64,000 bases of DNA from Akkermansia muciniphila (GTDB lineage: Bacteria; Verrucomicrobiota; Verrucomicrobiia; Verrucomicrobiales; V1-33). The notes beneath the pieces are model-generated. The model ran no database searches. It saw nothing but the letters and a program-made list of their open reading frames with translations, and was not told the origin of the DNA. The translations under genes were made by a program, and so were the position numbers. The stretch lies in assembly GCA_945900785.1 (NCBI GenBank), contig CAMDJM010000011.1, forward strand, positions 26,113-90,112, read 5' to 3'. Shown piece after piece: positions 17,415-25,179 of this stretch (the first letter of the stretch is position 1; the number at the start of each line of letters is the position of its first letter).

Positions 17415-18847
17415 GCCATTCCCTGAATCTGCCACTTCCCCACCTTTCCCGCCGCAGGCTGCTGCAACGGGCCAGTGGGGGCTTTGGAGCGATGGCTTTC
17501 TCCGCCTTGTTCGGGAAGTCCAGCACCGCTGACGCGGCCTCGAATCCTTCCCTCGCCAGGGCACCGCATTTTCCGGCGAAGGCCCGCAGCGTCATCTTTC
17601 TCTTCATGGAAGGAGCGCCTTCCCAGGTGGATAGTTTCGACTACAAGCCGATGCTGGAAAAGCACCATGGCAAGGACCCGCGGCAGGTCATTGGCAGACT
17701 GGAGAAGACGCAGTTTGAGAATGTCGGCACGGTGATGAAATCCTATTGGGATTTCAGGCAGCGCGGGCAGAGCGGCCTCTGGATCAGTGATCTCTTTCCT
17801 CATATTGCAGAACGGGCGGATGATCTTTGTGTGCTGAATTCGATGACATCCCAGTTCCCGGAGCATACCAGCGCCAACTATTTTCTGCACAGCGGGCTCG
17901 GCCTCCAGGGCCGGCCCAGCATGGGGGCGTGGGTGGCCTATGGCCTGGGCAGCCACAATGACAATTTGCCAGGATTTGTGGTCCTGAATGGCGGTCAAAT
18001 TCCGTCCGGTGGTCTGGATTGTTTTGGCAGCGGCTTCCTGCCCGCGAGTTATCAGGGCTCACTGTTGAATGCCAATGGCACCCCCATCGCGAACATCGTT
18101 CCCGGGGAAAAAATCCCGGCCCAGCAACTGGCCAAGCGGCATCTGGCAGAACGCCTGAACCGGCTCAGTTTGGTGGACTCCGGCGGGAGCGATGCCTTGG
18201 AAAGTGCCATCGCCAACGCTGAACTGGCGGGCCGCATGCAATCCACCGTGCCGGATCTGCTTGATTTGTCAGGAGAAAGCGAAGCCACGAAAAAACTCTA
18301 CGGCATGGATGCGGCATACGATCACACCAGAACCTATGCCCGGCAGTGCCTGCTCGCCCGCCGCATGGTCGAGCGTGGCGTCCGGTTTATCGAACTGACG
18401 ATCCCCATGGTGGATGGCTATAGCCGCTGGGATGCCCATGGCGGGCTGAAAACCAATCACGGCAACAACGCGCGCGCGGTCGATCAACCCATTGCCGGCC
18501 TGCTGGCCGATCTCAAACAACGCGGCCTGCTGGACTCCACCCTGGTCGTCTTCGGCGGCGAGTTTGGGCGCACCCCTTTTGCCCAGGGCGGTGATGGCCG
18601 TGACCACAACGAATACGCCTTCAGTATGTGGCTGGCAGGTGGTGGGGTGCGCCCCGGCATGTCCTGGGGCAGCAGCGATGAGTGGGGCTATAAAGCCCAG
18701 GAGAATCCCATGGAGATGCATGACCTGCATGCCACCATGCTCCACCTGCTGGGTATGGATCACAACAGGCTCACCTATCGCTTTGGCGGCCGCGACATCC
18801 GGCTGACGGACGTCCACGGACAGGTGGTGCGCGGTATTCTGACGTGA
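17411..18847 (+). CDS. DUF1501 Tat-exported protein
   Basis: 478 aa with a Tat signal (LSRRRLLQRASGGFGAMAF). DUF1501 landmarks are complete: FLFMEGAPSQVDSFDYKP, LLARRMVERGVRFIEL, VVFGGEFGRTPFAQG, GRDHNEYAFSMWLAGGG and LHATMLHLLGMDHNRLTYRF. The start overlaps the stop of the preceding PSD1 gene by four bases, direct evidence that this PSD1/DUF1501 couple is made from one transcript. 37 bp separate it from the secreted beta-propeller gene downstream. Confidence 0.93.
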   Translation: MSHSLNLPLPHLSRRRLLQRASGGFGAMAFSALFGKSSTADAASNPSLARAPHFPAKARSVIFLFMEGAPSQVDSFDYKPMLEKHHGKDPRQVIGRLEKTQFENVGTVMKSYWDFRQRGQSGLWISDLFPHIAERADDLCVLNSMTSQFPEHTSANYFLHSGLGLQGRPSMGAWVAYGLGSHNDNLPGFVVLNGGQIPSGGLDCFGSGFLPASYQGSLLNANGTPIANIVPGEKIPAQQLAKRHLAERLNRLSLVDSGGSDALESAIANAELAGRMQSTVPDLLDLSGESEATKKLYGMDAAYDHTRTYARQCLLARRMVERGVRFIELTIPMVDGYSRWDAHGGLKTNHGNNARAVDQPIAGLLADLKQRGLLDSTLVVFGGEFGRTPFAQGGDGRDHNEYAFSMWLAGGGVRPGMSWGSSDEWGYKAQENPMEMHDLHATMLHLLGMDHNRLTYRFGGRDIRLTDVHGQVVRGILT

Positions 18848-18884
18848 CACCCTTTTACCATCCAACCTAAAATAAAAGCAAACC

Positions 18885-19805
18885 ATGCACTCTTCCTTCT
18901 TCAAACTGACTCCCCTTTGGGCCGTTTTCGGCATGATGGCTTCGGCTATCGCAGCGGATCCTCCAGCCATCCGGCATTCCTATCTCGTCATGGGAGGAAA
19001 AACCGCCATCATCAGCGAGGACGGCACCGCCGTGTGGGAATACCAGGGAGGCACCAGGGACGGCTTCGTGCTGCCCAACGGCAATATCCTCCTGGCCTGG
19101 AGTGATCACGTTGAGGAAGTGACCCGGGGGAAGGAGATCGTTTTTTCCTACAAGCTGGACAAGGCGAACGAGGAGATCGGGACCACGCAACGGCTCTATA
19201 ACGGAAACACCCTGGTTACTGAACTGGGGGCCAAGCCGCGTCTGCTGGAAGTCAATGCCAAGGCGGAGATCGTCCACGAACTCACCCTGCAGCCGGAGAC
19301 GGATAACACCCACATGCAAACCCGCATGGCCCGGCAGTTGAAGAACGGGAACTATCTGGTGCCCCATCTGCTGGCCTTTGCCATCAAGGAATACCGTCCT
19401 GATGGGCAGGTGCTCGCCACCTTGAAGACCGACCCGCAGGAACTCGGCGGACGTGCCGCTGAGCCATGGCCGTTCACCGCCATCCGTCTCGACAATGGCA
19501 ACACGCTGGCCTCCCTCACCCACAGCAATCAGGTGGTGGAACTGAATCAGAAGGGGGAAGTGGTGTGGAAGATTACCAACGCCGACGTGAACGGTCTCTT
19601 CAAAGACCCCTGCGGTTCCCAGCGCCTCGCCAATGGCAATACCGTGATCGGCAGTCACGCCGCCAGCACCGGCATCTCGATGGTGGAAGTTTCTCCTGAC
19701 AAAAAAATCGTCTGGAGCAGTGATCATCCTCTCGCTGCCGGGGTGCATCATTTCCAGATCCTCACCACGAATGGGAAATCCGAGCCGGGCATGCCCCTCA
19801 AGTAA
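18885..19805 (+). CDS. Secreted beta-propeller (PQQ-like repeat) protein
   Basis: 306 aa with signal peptide (about residues 1-23). The body is a run of short blades with the recurring pattern LxNGNxLxx (LPNGNILLAW, LYNGNTLVTE, LKNGNYLVPH, LDNGNTLASL, LANGNTVIGS), each following a charged strand such as KGEVVWKI or DGTAVWEY. That is a PQQ/quinoprotein-like or arylsulfotransferase-like propeller. No catalytic residues can be assigned, so it may be a binding or scaffold protein. It closes the plus-strand PSD1/DUF1501 series and may share its transcript. Confidence 0.75.
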   Translation: MHSSFFKLTPLWAVFGMMASAIAADPPAIRHSYLVMGGKTAIISEDGTAVWEYQGGTRDGFVLPNGNILLAWSDHVEEVTRGKEIVFSYKLDKANEEIGTTQRLYNGNTLVTELGAKPRLLEVNAKAEIVHELTLQPETDNTHMQTRMARQLKNGNYLVPHLLAFAIKEYRPDGQVLATLKTDPQELGGRAAEPWPFTAIRLDNGNTLASLTHSNQVVELNQKGEVVWKITNADVNGLFKDPCGSQRLANGNTVIGSHAASTGISMVEVSPDKKIVWSSDHPLAAGVHHFQILTTNGKSEPGMPLK

Positions 19806-19810
19806 CTGCC

Positions 19811-19912
19811 GTGAACCAGTCTGATTCAACCCTGGGGCCGGTGGATATTCTGGTGCTCAATGCGACGCCGGCCCAGCCGCAGCGGTCAATCGAAGACTAT
19901 TCCCAGGACTAA
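19811..19912 (+). pseudogene. Fragment of a short-chain dehydrogenase (SDR)
   Basis: A 33-codon stretch reading LGPVDILVLNATPAQPQRSIEDY resembles the segment of SDR-family oxidoreductases that spans the strand-4 'NAG/NAT' region. Neither the upstream glycine-rich nucleotide motif nor the downstream YxxxK site is present. The reading frame ends at a TAA created where the copied PSD1 slice begins (19906). Identified from recall of the family pattern only. Confidence 0.5.
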
Positions 19913-20139
19913 AGGTGAATTGCGCGCGACGCCACACCCACAAGTCCGACCCGATCCCGCATGCCGGCTATCACCCGATGAAGCCGGTCTTCGAAGGCGT
20001 GAAGCATGGGGAGCGGCAGCTTGCGGGGGCGGGGGAAATAAAGCAGCACAACGTCCATCAGAGTGCACTGGAAAAGCGGAAGGCCGAAGCGCTGGGCCGC
20101 CTCCGGGAACTGGAAGCCGCTGCGGCCAAACGGGTGGCG
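19906..20139 (+). pseudogene. Duplicated slice of the 8761-11823 PSD1/DUF1549 gene
   Basis: Ungapped hand alignment with 9835-10068 gives about 25 mismatches in 234 bases (about 89% identity). The translated copy still reads NCARRHTHKSDPIPHAGY and the coiled-coil segment EALGRLRELEAAAAKRVA, against NCARCHTHKFDPIPHADY in the parent, so the second cysteine of the CxxCH-like motif and the Phe are lost. It has no start or domain context and stops at 20184 in unrelated sequence. It is a dead fragment, not a gene. Confidence 0.88.
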
Positions 20140-20214
20140 CGCAGGGCGTTTTGGCCGGAGCTATCTTTCTTTTGTTTTTCCTGATGCTCCTGCTTGAGGT
20201 GCAAGGAGAGCCGC

Positions 20215-21222
20215 TCAGGAGTCAAGCGCCCCCGGCACGGCGGCAGGCACTGGCACCAGAAGTTCATCGCTCCACCGGGCGGGCACGCCGGAGGCAGCAC
20301 CGAGGAGGGCGCCGACCACCGCACCGCGATGGCAGTTGTCGCCGCCGCACATGGTGTTGGCGATGATGCCGGCGCTGAAATCACCAGCGTGTTTCCATGC
20401 AAGATAGAGCGCGGCTGGAAAGGCTTCACCGATGTAGCAGGCGGAGCTGAATTGTTGGCCGACGATGAGGGGATCGGGTTGGTTTTGCCAGGAGAGGGCT
20501 TTCTTTTCGGAGAAAAAGTCATTTCCCAGGGCGGCGATGGCAGGGCGGAGGGGTTGGCCGGCTTTGATCGCGAGGAGGAGACGGGTCAGGGTATCGGCGG
20601 CGCGGAGCACGCCGGGGTTTTGATGAGTGAGGGAGACGTGGAGTTTCACCGCGGCGCGCAGGGTGGATTCATCGGCGGAGGGAAGGGCGGCACAAAGAGC
20701 GGGCACCTGGGCGAGGCCGCCGATGTGGTTGTCATTGATGCCACAGGCGCGGGGATTTTTGCCTTTGGCGTAGTGGGTGAAAAAGGCGCGGTGGTATTCC
20801 TCCACATAGGTATCCCGGTGCATCCCGGGGGTGAGCATGAAGTGAATGTAACACTCCAGCCAGACATCGGGGTCATAGCTGCCGGTGCGGGCGGTCAGGG
20901 CGTGCAGGGCCCGCGCCAGTTGGAGATTCAGGGTGTTTTCCCCGGCTTGGAGGAACTGATGATAGTGCACCTCCGGCTGGCCCCACCAGACGGCCTGTTC
21001 GCGCAGGATATCGCCTTTTTCGTTGAGGGCAAGGTAGCGGGAGCGGTGCAGAATGCTGCCGGAGTGCCTGGACTGGGGTTTCAGATAGTGGTCGACAAGG
21101 CCGTAGTCAGCCTGGAGGGCAGCCCGGTCGTAATACCAGTGCACCGGCATCGCCAGAGCATCGGCGGCCAGCGAACCGGCGAAGGCGGCATGTGAGGAAT
21201 CCGGGGACGGGGCGTAAAACAT
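20215..21222 (-). CDS. ADP-ribosylglycohydrolase-family protein
   Basis: 335 aa from the ATG at 21222; the ORF can be extended to 21249 but the conserved start of the family (AAFAGSLAADALAMPVHWYYD) follows directly. It is an all-helical ADP-ribosylglycohydrolase/crystallin-J1 type sequence with DNHIGGLAQVPALCAAL in the middle and CGGDNCHRGAVVGALLGAASG near the C-terminus. In classical enzymes the last motif is GGDTDT, whose Asp/Thr bind Mg; here it reads GGDNCHRG, so metal ligation and substrate may differ. It probably hydrolyses an ADP-ribosyl or related N-glycosidic bond, but activity is not assured. It is convergent with the plus-strand debris at 19811-20139. Confidence 0.83.
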   Translation of the reverse strand: MFYAPSPDSSHAAFAGSLAADALAMPVHWYYDRAALQADYGLVDHYLKPQSRHSGSILHRSRYLALNEKGDILREQAVWWGQPEVHYHQFLQAGENTLNLQLARALHALTARTGSYDPDVWLECYIHFMLTPGMHRDTYVEEYHRAFFTHYAKGKNPRACGINDNHIGGLAQVPALCAALPSADESTLRAAVKLHVSLTHQNPGVLRAADTLTRLLLAIKAGQPLRPAIAALGNDFFSEKKALSWQNQPDPLIVGQQFSSACYIGEAFPAALYLAWKHAGDFSAGIIANTMCGGDNCHRGAVVGALLGAASGVPARWSDELLVPVPAAVPGALDS

Positions 21223-21432
21223 AGGGGGGGGGAGGCAGGCTGGGCCCACATCGGGCGGCGGACCTTGCCTTTGCGGGAAATACGTGTCAGAGGATGGGCG
21301 GGTTGGTGATTTATGGGTTCGCCGGAAGCCGCCGGCCTGATTTGGTGCGGCAGGACAGGTCTGGCATAAAATGCAGCGGATTGCCCCGCGAAAATTGAAC
21401 AGGCCGCACGGTCCGGCGGTCTATAGGGGGGC

Positions 21433-21828
21433 TTGGACTTTCCTAAAATCAAACGAGACCGCATCGACCTGCACGGCCTGGGCCTGGTGGCCAATCTCGG
21501 CGTGCCGGAAGAGGAACGCGCCGTGCCGCAACGGCTGGAAGCGGATTTGAGCCTGTGGCCTGAGGCTCCCTTGGCCGCGCTGAAGGAGGACCTTTCCCGC
21601 ACCGTGAATTATTACGATGTGGCGGTGGCCTGCCGGGATGAGGCGCTGCGGCGCGAGCGGCTTTTGCTGGAAACCCTCGCGGAAGACCTCTGCCGCCTCC
21701 TCCTGCGCCGGTGGCCGCTCTCCCTCGTGCGGGTGCGGCTGCACAAATTTATCCTCCCGGACACCCGTGCGGTGTCCGTCACCTTAACCCGGCAGCCGGC
21801 GGATTTCGCCTCATCCGCCTCTTCCTGA
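21433..21828 (+). CDS. folB: Dihydroneopterin aldolase (FolB-type)
   Basis: 131 aa from a TTG at 21433, just after a G-rich AGGGGGG that may serve as ribosome site. Short tunnel-fold protein: DRIDLHGLGLVANLGVPEEER at the N-terminus matches the FolB signature (usually LxGLxxxxxHGVxxxE), followed by NYYDVAVACRDEA and the conserved LLLETLAEDLCRLLL helix carrying the catalytic-region Glu. It would convert dihydroneopterin to 6-hydroxymethyl-dihydropterin in folate synthesis, or act as the related epimerase. The His of the usual HGV motif is replaced (NLGV), so substrate is less certain. Confidence 0.8.
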   Translation: MDFPKIKRDRIDLHGLGLVANLGVPEEERAVPQRLEADLSLWPEAPLAALKEDLSRTVNYYDVAVACRDEALRRERLLLETLAEDLCRLLLRRWPLSLVRVRLHKFILPDTRAVSVTLTRQPADFASSASS

Positions 21829-21909
21829 AAAAATGCCGTGTCCTTTAGCGCTTCCCTCGTGTCAGGATTCCCTGTGGCTGCCCCGGCCACGTCTTATCGC
21901 CCCCAACGT

Positions 21910-22503
21910 ATGGCCGACGCCGTTTTGACTGATAAACAGGAGGACCGCGTGCTCGTGGAGCGTGCGCAGGAGGGCGACTGCCCGGCCTTCGATACCCTCG
22001 TGGTCAAATACAGCCAGCGCCTTTACGCGCTGATCTACCACATGACCAGCCATCGGGAGGACACGAATGACCTCCTTCAGGAAGTCTTCGCCCGGGCCTT
22101 CCGGAATCTGAAGAGCTTCCGCGGGCAAAGCGGCTTTTACACCTGGATTTACACCATCGCGGTGAATCTCACTCTGAATTTCCTCAAAAAGCGCAACCGC
22201 CGCCGCATGCTCAGCCTGGACGACGTGGACAGCGGCGTGCAAAATGACGGGGAATTCCTCGAACTCACCGCCAGCAGCGACCCCGTGCGCGAGGCCGGCC
22301 TGAATGAACTTCAAAAGCATTTGAACGAAGCGCTCCAGAAACTGTCCGATGATCATAGAGCCGTGGTCACCCTCTTCGACATTCAAGGCATGCCCCACGC
22401 CGAAATCAGCAAGATCCTCGGGGTCAGCGAAGGCACCGTCCGCAGCCGCCTTCACTATGCGCACAAACAACTGCAAGCCCACCTTTCCAACTACCTCTCC
22501 TGA
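21910..22503 (+). CDS. ECF-type RNA polymerase sigma factor
   Basis: 197 aa from the ATG at 21910; a GTG at 21838 is in frame but adds a residue stretch without homology. Region 2 is visible as KYSQRLYALIYHMTSHREDTNDLLQEVFARAFRNL with the promoter-melting FYTWIYTIAVNLTLNFLKKRNRRR, and region 4 as LSDDHRAVVTLFDIQGMPHAEISKILGVSEGTVRSRLHYA. Spacer with an acidic stretch between them. It belongs to the RpoE/SigW-like group. The next gene, 89 bp on, is a membrane protein of the anti-sigma type, so the pair probably forms a signal-responsive switch; targets are unknown. Confidence 0.93.
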   Translation: MADAVLTDKQEDRVLVERAQEGDCPAFDTLVVKYSQRLYALIYHMTSHREDTNDLLQEVFARAFRNLKSFRGQSGFYTWIYTIAVNLTLNFLKKRNRRRMLSLDDVDSGVQNDGEFLELTASSDPVREAGLNELQKHLNEALQKLSDDHRAVVTLFDIQGMPHAEISKILGVSEGTVRSRLHYAHKQLQAHLSNYLS

Positions 22504-22592
22504 ACCCCGATCCCCCCGAATGCGGGCATTTCCGTTGCTGGATTTCCCTTTCCCTGATCCCTTTCCCTGATTTTCATTTCCAATCTTTCCTC

Positions 22593-23075
22593 ATGAACAA
22601 GGACGAACAACTGGCGCGCCTGCTCCGACTGAAGCGGCATGAAAAACCTGACGAAGCCTACTTCGAAGGGTTTCTCGGGCAATTCCACGACTACCAGCGC
22701 AAAGCGATAGCAACGCAAAGTGCCGCTGCCCTCTTTTGGGAGCGGGTCTGCACCATGGTGACCGCCCTGCGGCGTCCCTCCACTGCCTGGGCTGCAGCTG
22801 GGGCCTACGCTGCCATCATGCTCCTGATCTATGCCTGGCCCGCCCCGGATCACGCGGTCAAAACCACCTTGGTCATTTCCAACCAGGGCCCCATGGTCCA
22901 GCCCGGTCCTGGCAACCCGGCTCCCCCCGCCCCGGGCGATGCCCCCTCATGGCAAGCTACCGTGCCCGCCGGTCAAACCATAACCGTCAGCGATGGCCCG
23001 GCTTTGCAGCCGCCTGCCTCCGGCAAGCGCCGCACCATTGACCAGCCCGCAGAAAGGGAAGGCCCTAAAAATTGA
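22593..23075 (+). CDS. Anti-sigma-like single-pass membrane protein
   Basis: 160 aa. The cytoplasmic N-terminus (KDEQLARLLRLKRHEKPDEAYFEGFLGQF) is a recurrent pattern in verrucomicrobial proteins encoded beside ECF sigma factors. One membrane segment lies at about residues 66-83 (TAWAAAGAYAAIMLLIYAW), followed by a Pro/Gly-rich external tail. There is no zinc-binding HxxxCxxC, so it is not a ZAS-type anti-sigma factor. Function is inferred from position after the sigma gene and topology; the sequence itself is not recognised. Confidence 0.6.
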   Translation: MNKDEQLARLLRLKRHEKPDEAYFEGFLGQFHDYQRKAIATQSAAALFWERVCTMVTALRRPSTAWAAAGAYAAIMLLIYAWPAPDHAVKTTLVISNQGPMVQPGPGNPAPPAPGDAPSWQATVPAGQTITVSDGPALQPPASGKRRTIDQPAEREGPKN

Positions 23076-23193
23076 GCGTTGGAACCTGGAAAAAGACTCC
23101 GCCCTTCGGGCGAAAGCCAGCAAATGCCCGGGCGCGGCGCGGTTTTTTTACAAGCCGTCCCGGCAGCTCCCCCTGATTCCCGGCTCTGATTAG

Positions 23194-23286
23194 TTCTACT
23201 TTGTTAAGTTCCCCGTGGCGCAGGCTTCCAGCCTGTGCGGCCAGCGGGCTTCCAGCCCGCTGATTCCCCAACTTAACAAAGTAGAA
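23194..23286. repeat. Two-hairpin element bounded by a perfect 17-bp inverted repeat
   Basis: Arms TTCTACTTTGTTAAGTT (23194-23210) and its exact reverse complement (23270-23286) enclose two further palindromes, CAGGCTTCCAGCCTG and AGCGGGCTTCCAGCCCGCT. The plan (outer arms, two small hairpins) recurs at 39215-39287 with different sequence. No coding capacity. It looks like a REP/MITE-type nonautonomous element and lies in the gap before the MBL gene. Confidence 0.85.
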
Positions 23287-23323
23287 TTAGCCCCCATTTC
23301 CACCGCCCCGCTTCCGGCCTCCG

Positions 23324-23352
23324 TTGACACCCGTCCGGACGCGGCCTAATTC
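23324..23352 (+). promoter_or_regulatory. Sigma-70-type promoter for the MBL hydrolase
   Basis: TTGACA at 23324-23329, a 17-bp spacer and TAATTC at 23347-23352. Transcription would start near 23359, only about 8 bases before the ATG at 23367, so the mRNA would be almost leaderless; no Shine-Dalgarno is visible, which agrees. Confidence 0.55.
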
Positions 23353-23366
23353 GGGACTTGGCCACT

Positions 23367-24221
23367 ATGTTAAAATGGATCGTCCTCAGCAGCGGCAGCG
23401 CGGGCAACAGTGCCGTGGTCTGCACCGGATCCTCACGTCTGCTGATTGATGCCGGACTCAGCGCGGCCCGCTTGCTGGAACGCCTGCACGCCATCGGCGT
23501 CGCCCCGGATTCCCTCTCGGGGATTTTCATCACCCACGAGCATGGCGATCATTGCAAAGGGCTGGATATCCTGACTAAAAAGCATCCCCTGCCCATTCTC
23601 TGCAACGCCCGCACCCGCGAGGTCCTGCGGGATTCCATCAAAGCTGAAAAACACTGGCAGCTCATCCCGGGAGCCGGTGCGTTTGAATTTGCCGGGCTGC
23701 AAATCGAGACCTTTTCCGTTCCCCACGACGCTGCAGACCCCGTCGGCTTGGTCCTGCGTCATGGGGACAGCGCTTTGGGGGTCGTGAGTGATGCCGGCCA
23801 CACGACCGCCATGATGCGCCAGAAGCTGCGCGATTTGGATACGTTATTTATTGAGGCGAACTACGATACCGGATTGCTCAGCAGCGACATCAGGCGCCCA
23901 TGGTCCACCAAACAACGCATCCAGGGCAGACACGGCCATCTTTCCAACGAACAGGCGGCGGCCTTTATCACGGAGGTGCTCTCCCCCCGTCTGGAAAGAA
24001 TCGTGCTCGGGCATCTGAGTCAGGACTGCAACTCCCCTGACTTGGCCACTTCGACGGTTCAATCCGCCCTTCTGCGGGCACAGCGGCCGGATGTTCATGT
24101 CAGTTGCGCCGCCCCCCACGGGCCGACCCCTTGGTTCCCGGTCCGTCTCCACCGCCCGGAACCCGTCCGTCCGGCCTTGCTGTCAGGCCATTCCGGATGG
24201 CATCAAATGGATCTGTTGTGA
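23367..24221 (+). CDS. MBL-fold hydrolase (WalJ/YycJ-like)
   Basis: 284 aa from the ATG at 23367. Metallo-beta-lactamase fold with the metal motif THEHGDH (about residues 54-60), IDAGLSAARLLERL early, SVPHDAADPVGL, SDAGHTTAMM, and a late HLSQDCNSP that supplies the final histidine. This combination is typical of YycJ/WalJ exonuclease-like proteins, linked in Gram-positives to cell-wall or DNA-end metabolism. It stands alone after a repeat element. The C-terminal 40 residues (after HGPTPWFPVRL) are longer than usual and rich in Pro/His, so the last part may be recent read-through. Confidence 0.85.
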   Translation: MLKWIVLSSGSAGNSAVVCTGSSRLLIDAGLSAARLLERLHAIGVAPDSLSGIFITHEHGDHCKGLDILTKKHPLPILCNARTREVLRDSIKAEKHWQLIPGAGAFEFAGLQIETFSVPHDAADPVGLVLRHGDSALGVVSDAGHTTAMMRQKLRDLDTLFIEANYDTGLLSSDIRRPWSTKQRIQGRHGHLSNEQAAAFITEVLSPRLERIVLGHLSQDCNSPDLATSTVQSALLRAQRPDVHVSCAAPHGPTPWFPVRLHRPEPVRPALLSGHSGWHQMDLL

Positions 24222-24306
24222 TTCCAAAAAAGGAGTGAAATGGAAAGCGGCCGGGTTTGGGATTCCTTTAAAATGCTGGTGGCTTTTTCGCGGGGAATCC
24301 ATGGCA

Positions 24307-24495
24307 CTTCATGCCAAGGTGTGTGAAACTATGAACGCCATCCCAGCCTTCCCCAGCGCGTGCCCCCGCGCCAAATCAGGAGCCACCTGCAGCCTCAGCC
24401 GGTCACACAGCTCCAGAGGCACCATCCGCGTCTCCACCTCATGAAACCCATCCGACCGCCGCCTTAGCGCCCTCAGCCACAGATTTGACCTCTAT
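24307..24495 (-). pseudogene. ispE: ispE (CDP-ME kinase) fragment
   Basis: On the minus strand a frame reads SNLWLRALRRRSDGFHEVETRM VPLELCDRLRLQV, which is the N-terminal signature of 4-diphosphocytidyl-2-C-methylerythritol kinase (usually KINLxLRVLxRRxDGFHEIETLM). The frame is closed by a stop upstream (no start) and by TGA at 24307 after about 60 codons; the ATP-binding and catalytic remainder is missing. A decayed scrap; a functional ispE must be elsewhere if the MEP pathway is present. Confidence 0.7.
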
Positions 24496-24514
24496 TGAAA
24501 CATGAAACTTCCGG

Positions 24515-24532
24515 ATGGGGTGTTTACCCCAT
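24515..24532. repeat. Short palindrome ATGGGGT-N4-ACCCCAT
   Basis: Seven-base perfect arms with a four-base loop, just upstream of the small copper-linked ORFs. It could be an operator or part of a promoter, but no regulator gene is nearby, so the role is a guess. Confidence 0.35.
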
Positions 24533-24558
24533 AGGAACTTTGAGTAACACGTAATAGA

Positions 24559-24672
24559 ATGATCCGCCATAATTGGCATTCAAATGCCATCGTCACTTTT
24601 GTGAAGACCGGCCAACTCCAGCACCGCTGCAGCCACTGCGGCGGAACCATGACTCATTGCACGACGCACTAG
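24559..24672 (+). CDS. Cys/His-rich micro-ORF
   Basis: 37 codons from ATG to TAG, too short for routine gene calling. The peptide ends in QHRCSHCGGTMTHCTTH, with a CxxC and four nearby histidines/cysteines, which fits metal binding. It lies 42 bp before the YHS protein and shares the plus strand with the copper ATPase. It could equally be the tail of a lost gene; there is no recognisable ribosome site. Confidence 0.35.
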   Translation: MIRHNWHSNAIVTFVKTGQLQHRCSHCGGTMTHCTTH

Positions 24673-24714
24673 ACTCCGGTCTGCAAGCAACAGCCTCATT
24701 TAAAATCAAACATT

Positions 24715-24900
24715 ATGAATGATCAAAAAACTGAAACGAAGGATCCCGTCTGCGGGATGACGGTGGATGAAGCCAATGCTCTGCATACCGAGCGCGACGG
24801 CAAAGACTTCTACTTTTGCAGCGCTCAATGCCAGCAGAAATTCCGGGACGCCCCTGCCGGCACCTACCCTTCCGGTAAATCCAGTTGCTGCTGCGGGTAG
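24715..24900 (+). CDS. YHS-domain small protein
   Basis: 61 aa. The YHS domain is nearly the whole protein: KDPVCGMTVDEANAL at the N-terminus and GKDFYFCSAQCQQKFRDAP in the middle, with the cysteines of VCGM and FCSxxC as metal ligands. The tail ends SSCCCG, an extra cysteine cluster. YHS proteins accompany heavy-metal ATPases; here the copper ATPase is 870 bp downstream. Likely cytoplasmic metal chaperone or sensor. Confidence 0.85.
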   Translation: MNDQKTETKDPVCGMTVDEANALHTERDGKDFYFCSAQCQQKFRDAPAGTYPSGKSSCCCG

Positions 24901-24969
24901 CCGCCGCGTTCCAAGGCTCAATTCCCCCCCGGAAAATTCGCGATCACTAAAACCAAACCAAATACAAAA

Positions 24970-25155
24970 ATGAAAATGAAAATAAAATCCAGTGCCATTC
25001 GACTAATTAGACTATCCATCATCCTCGCTGCCACCTTTTCCTTCATAGGCTGCACGGGCACGGACCACAGCAATGATGTTAAAACGCATGAGATGGGCGG
25101 TCCAAAACCGTCCTATTCAATGCAGAACAAGGACATGCCCGGGCGCACCAATTGA
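24970..25155 (+). CDS. Small lipoprotein
   Basis: 61 aa with a basic start (MKMKIKSSAIRLIRL), a hydrophobic core and a lipobox FIGC (Cys at about residue 28), so it should be lipidated and anchored. The mature part is only about 34 residues, with several His and Met (THEMGG, YSMQNKDMPG), compatible with periplasmic copper contact. It lies between the YHS gene and the zwf debris. Not otherwise recognised. Confidence 0.6.
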   Translation: MKMKIKSSAIRLIRLSIILAATFSFIGCTGTDHSNDVKTHEMGGPKPSYSMQNKDMPGRTN

Positions 25156-25179
25156 CTCGGCTGAACGGCTCCAGATAAG

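Noticed and set aside
24091..24444. 117-aa plus-strand frame over the MBL end and ispE scrap
   Set aside because: Composite shadow; the minus strand explains the conserved signal.
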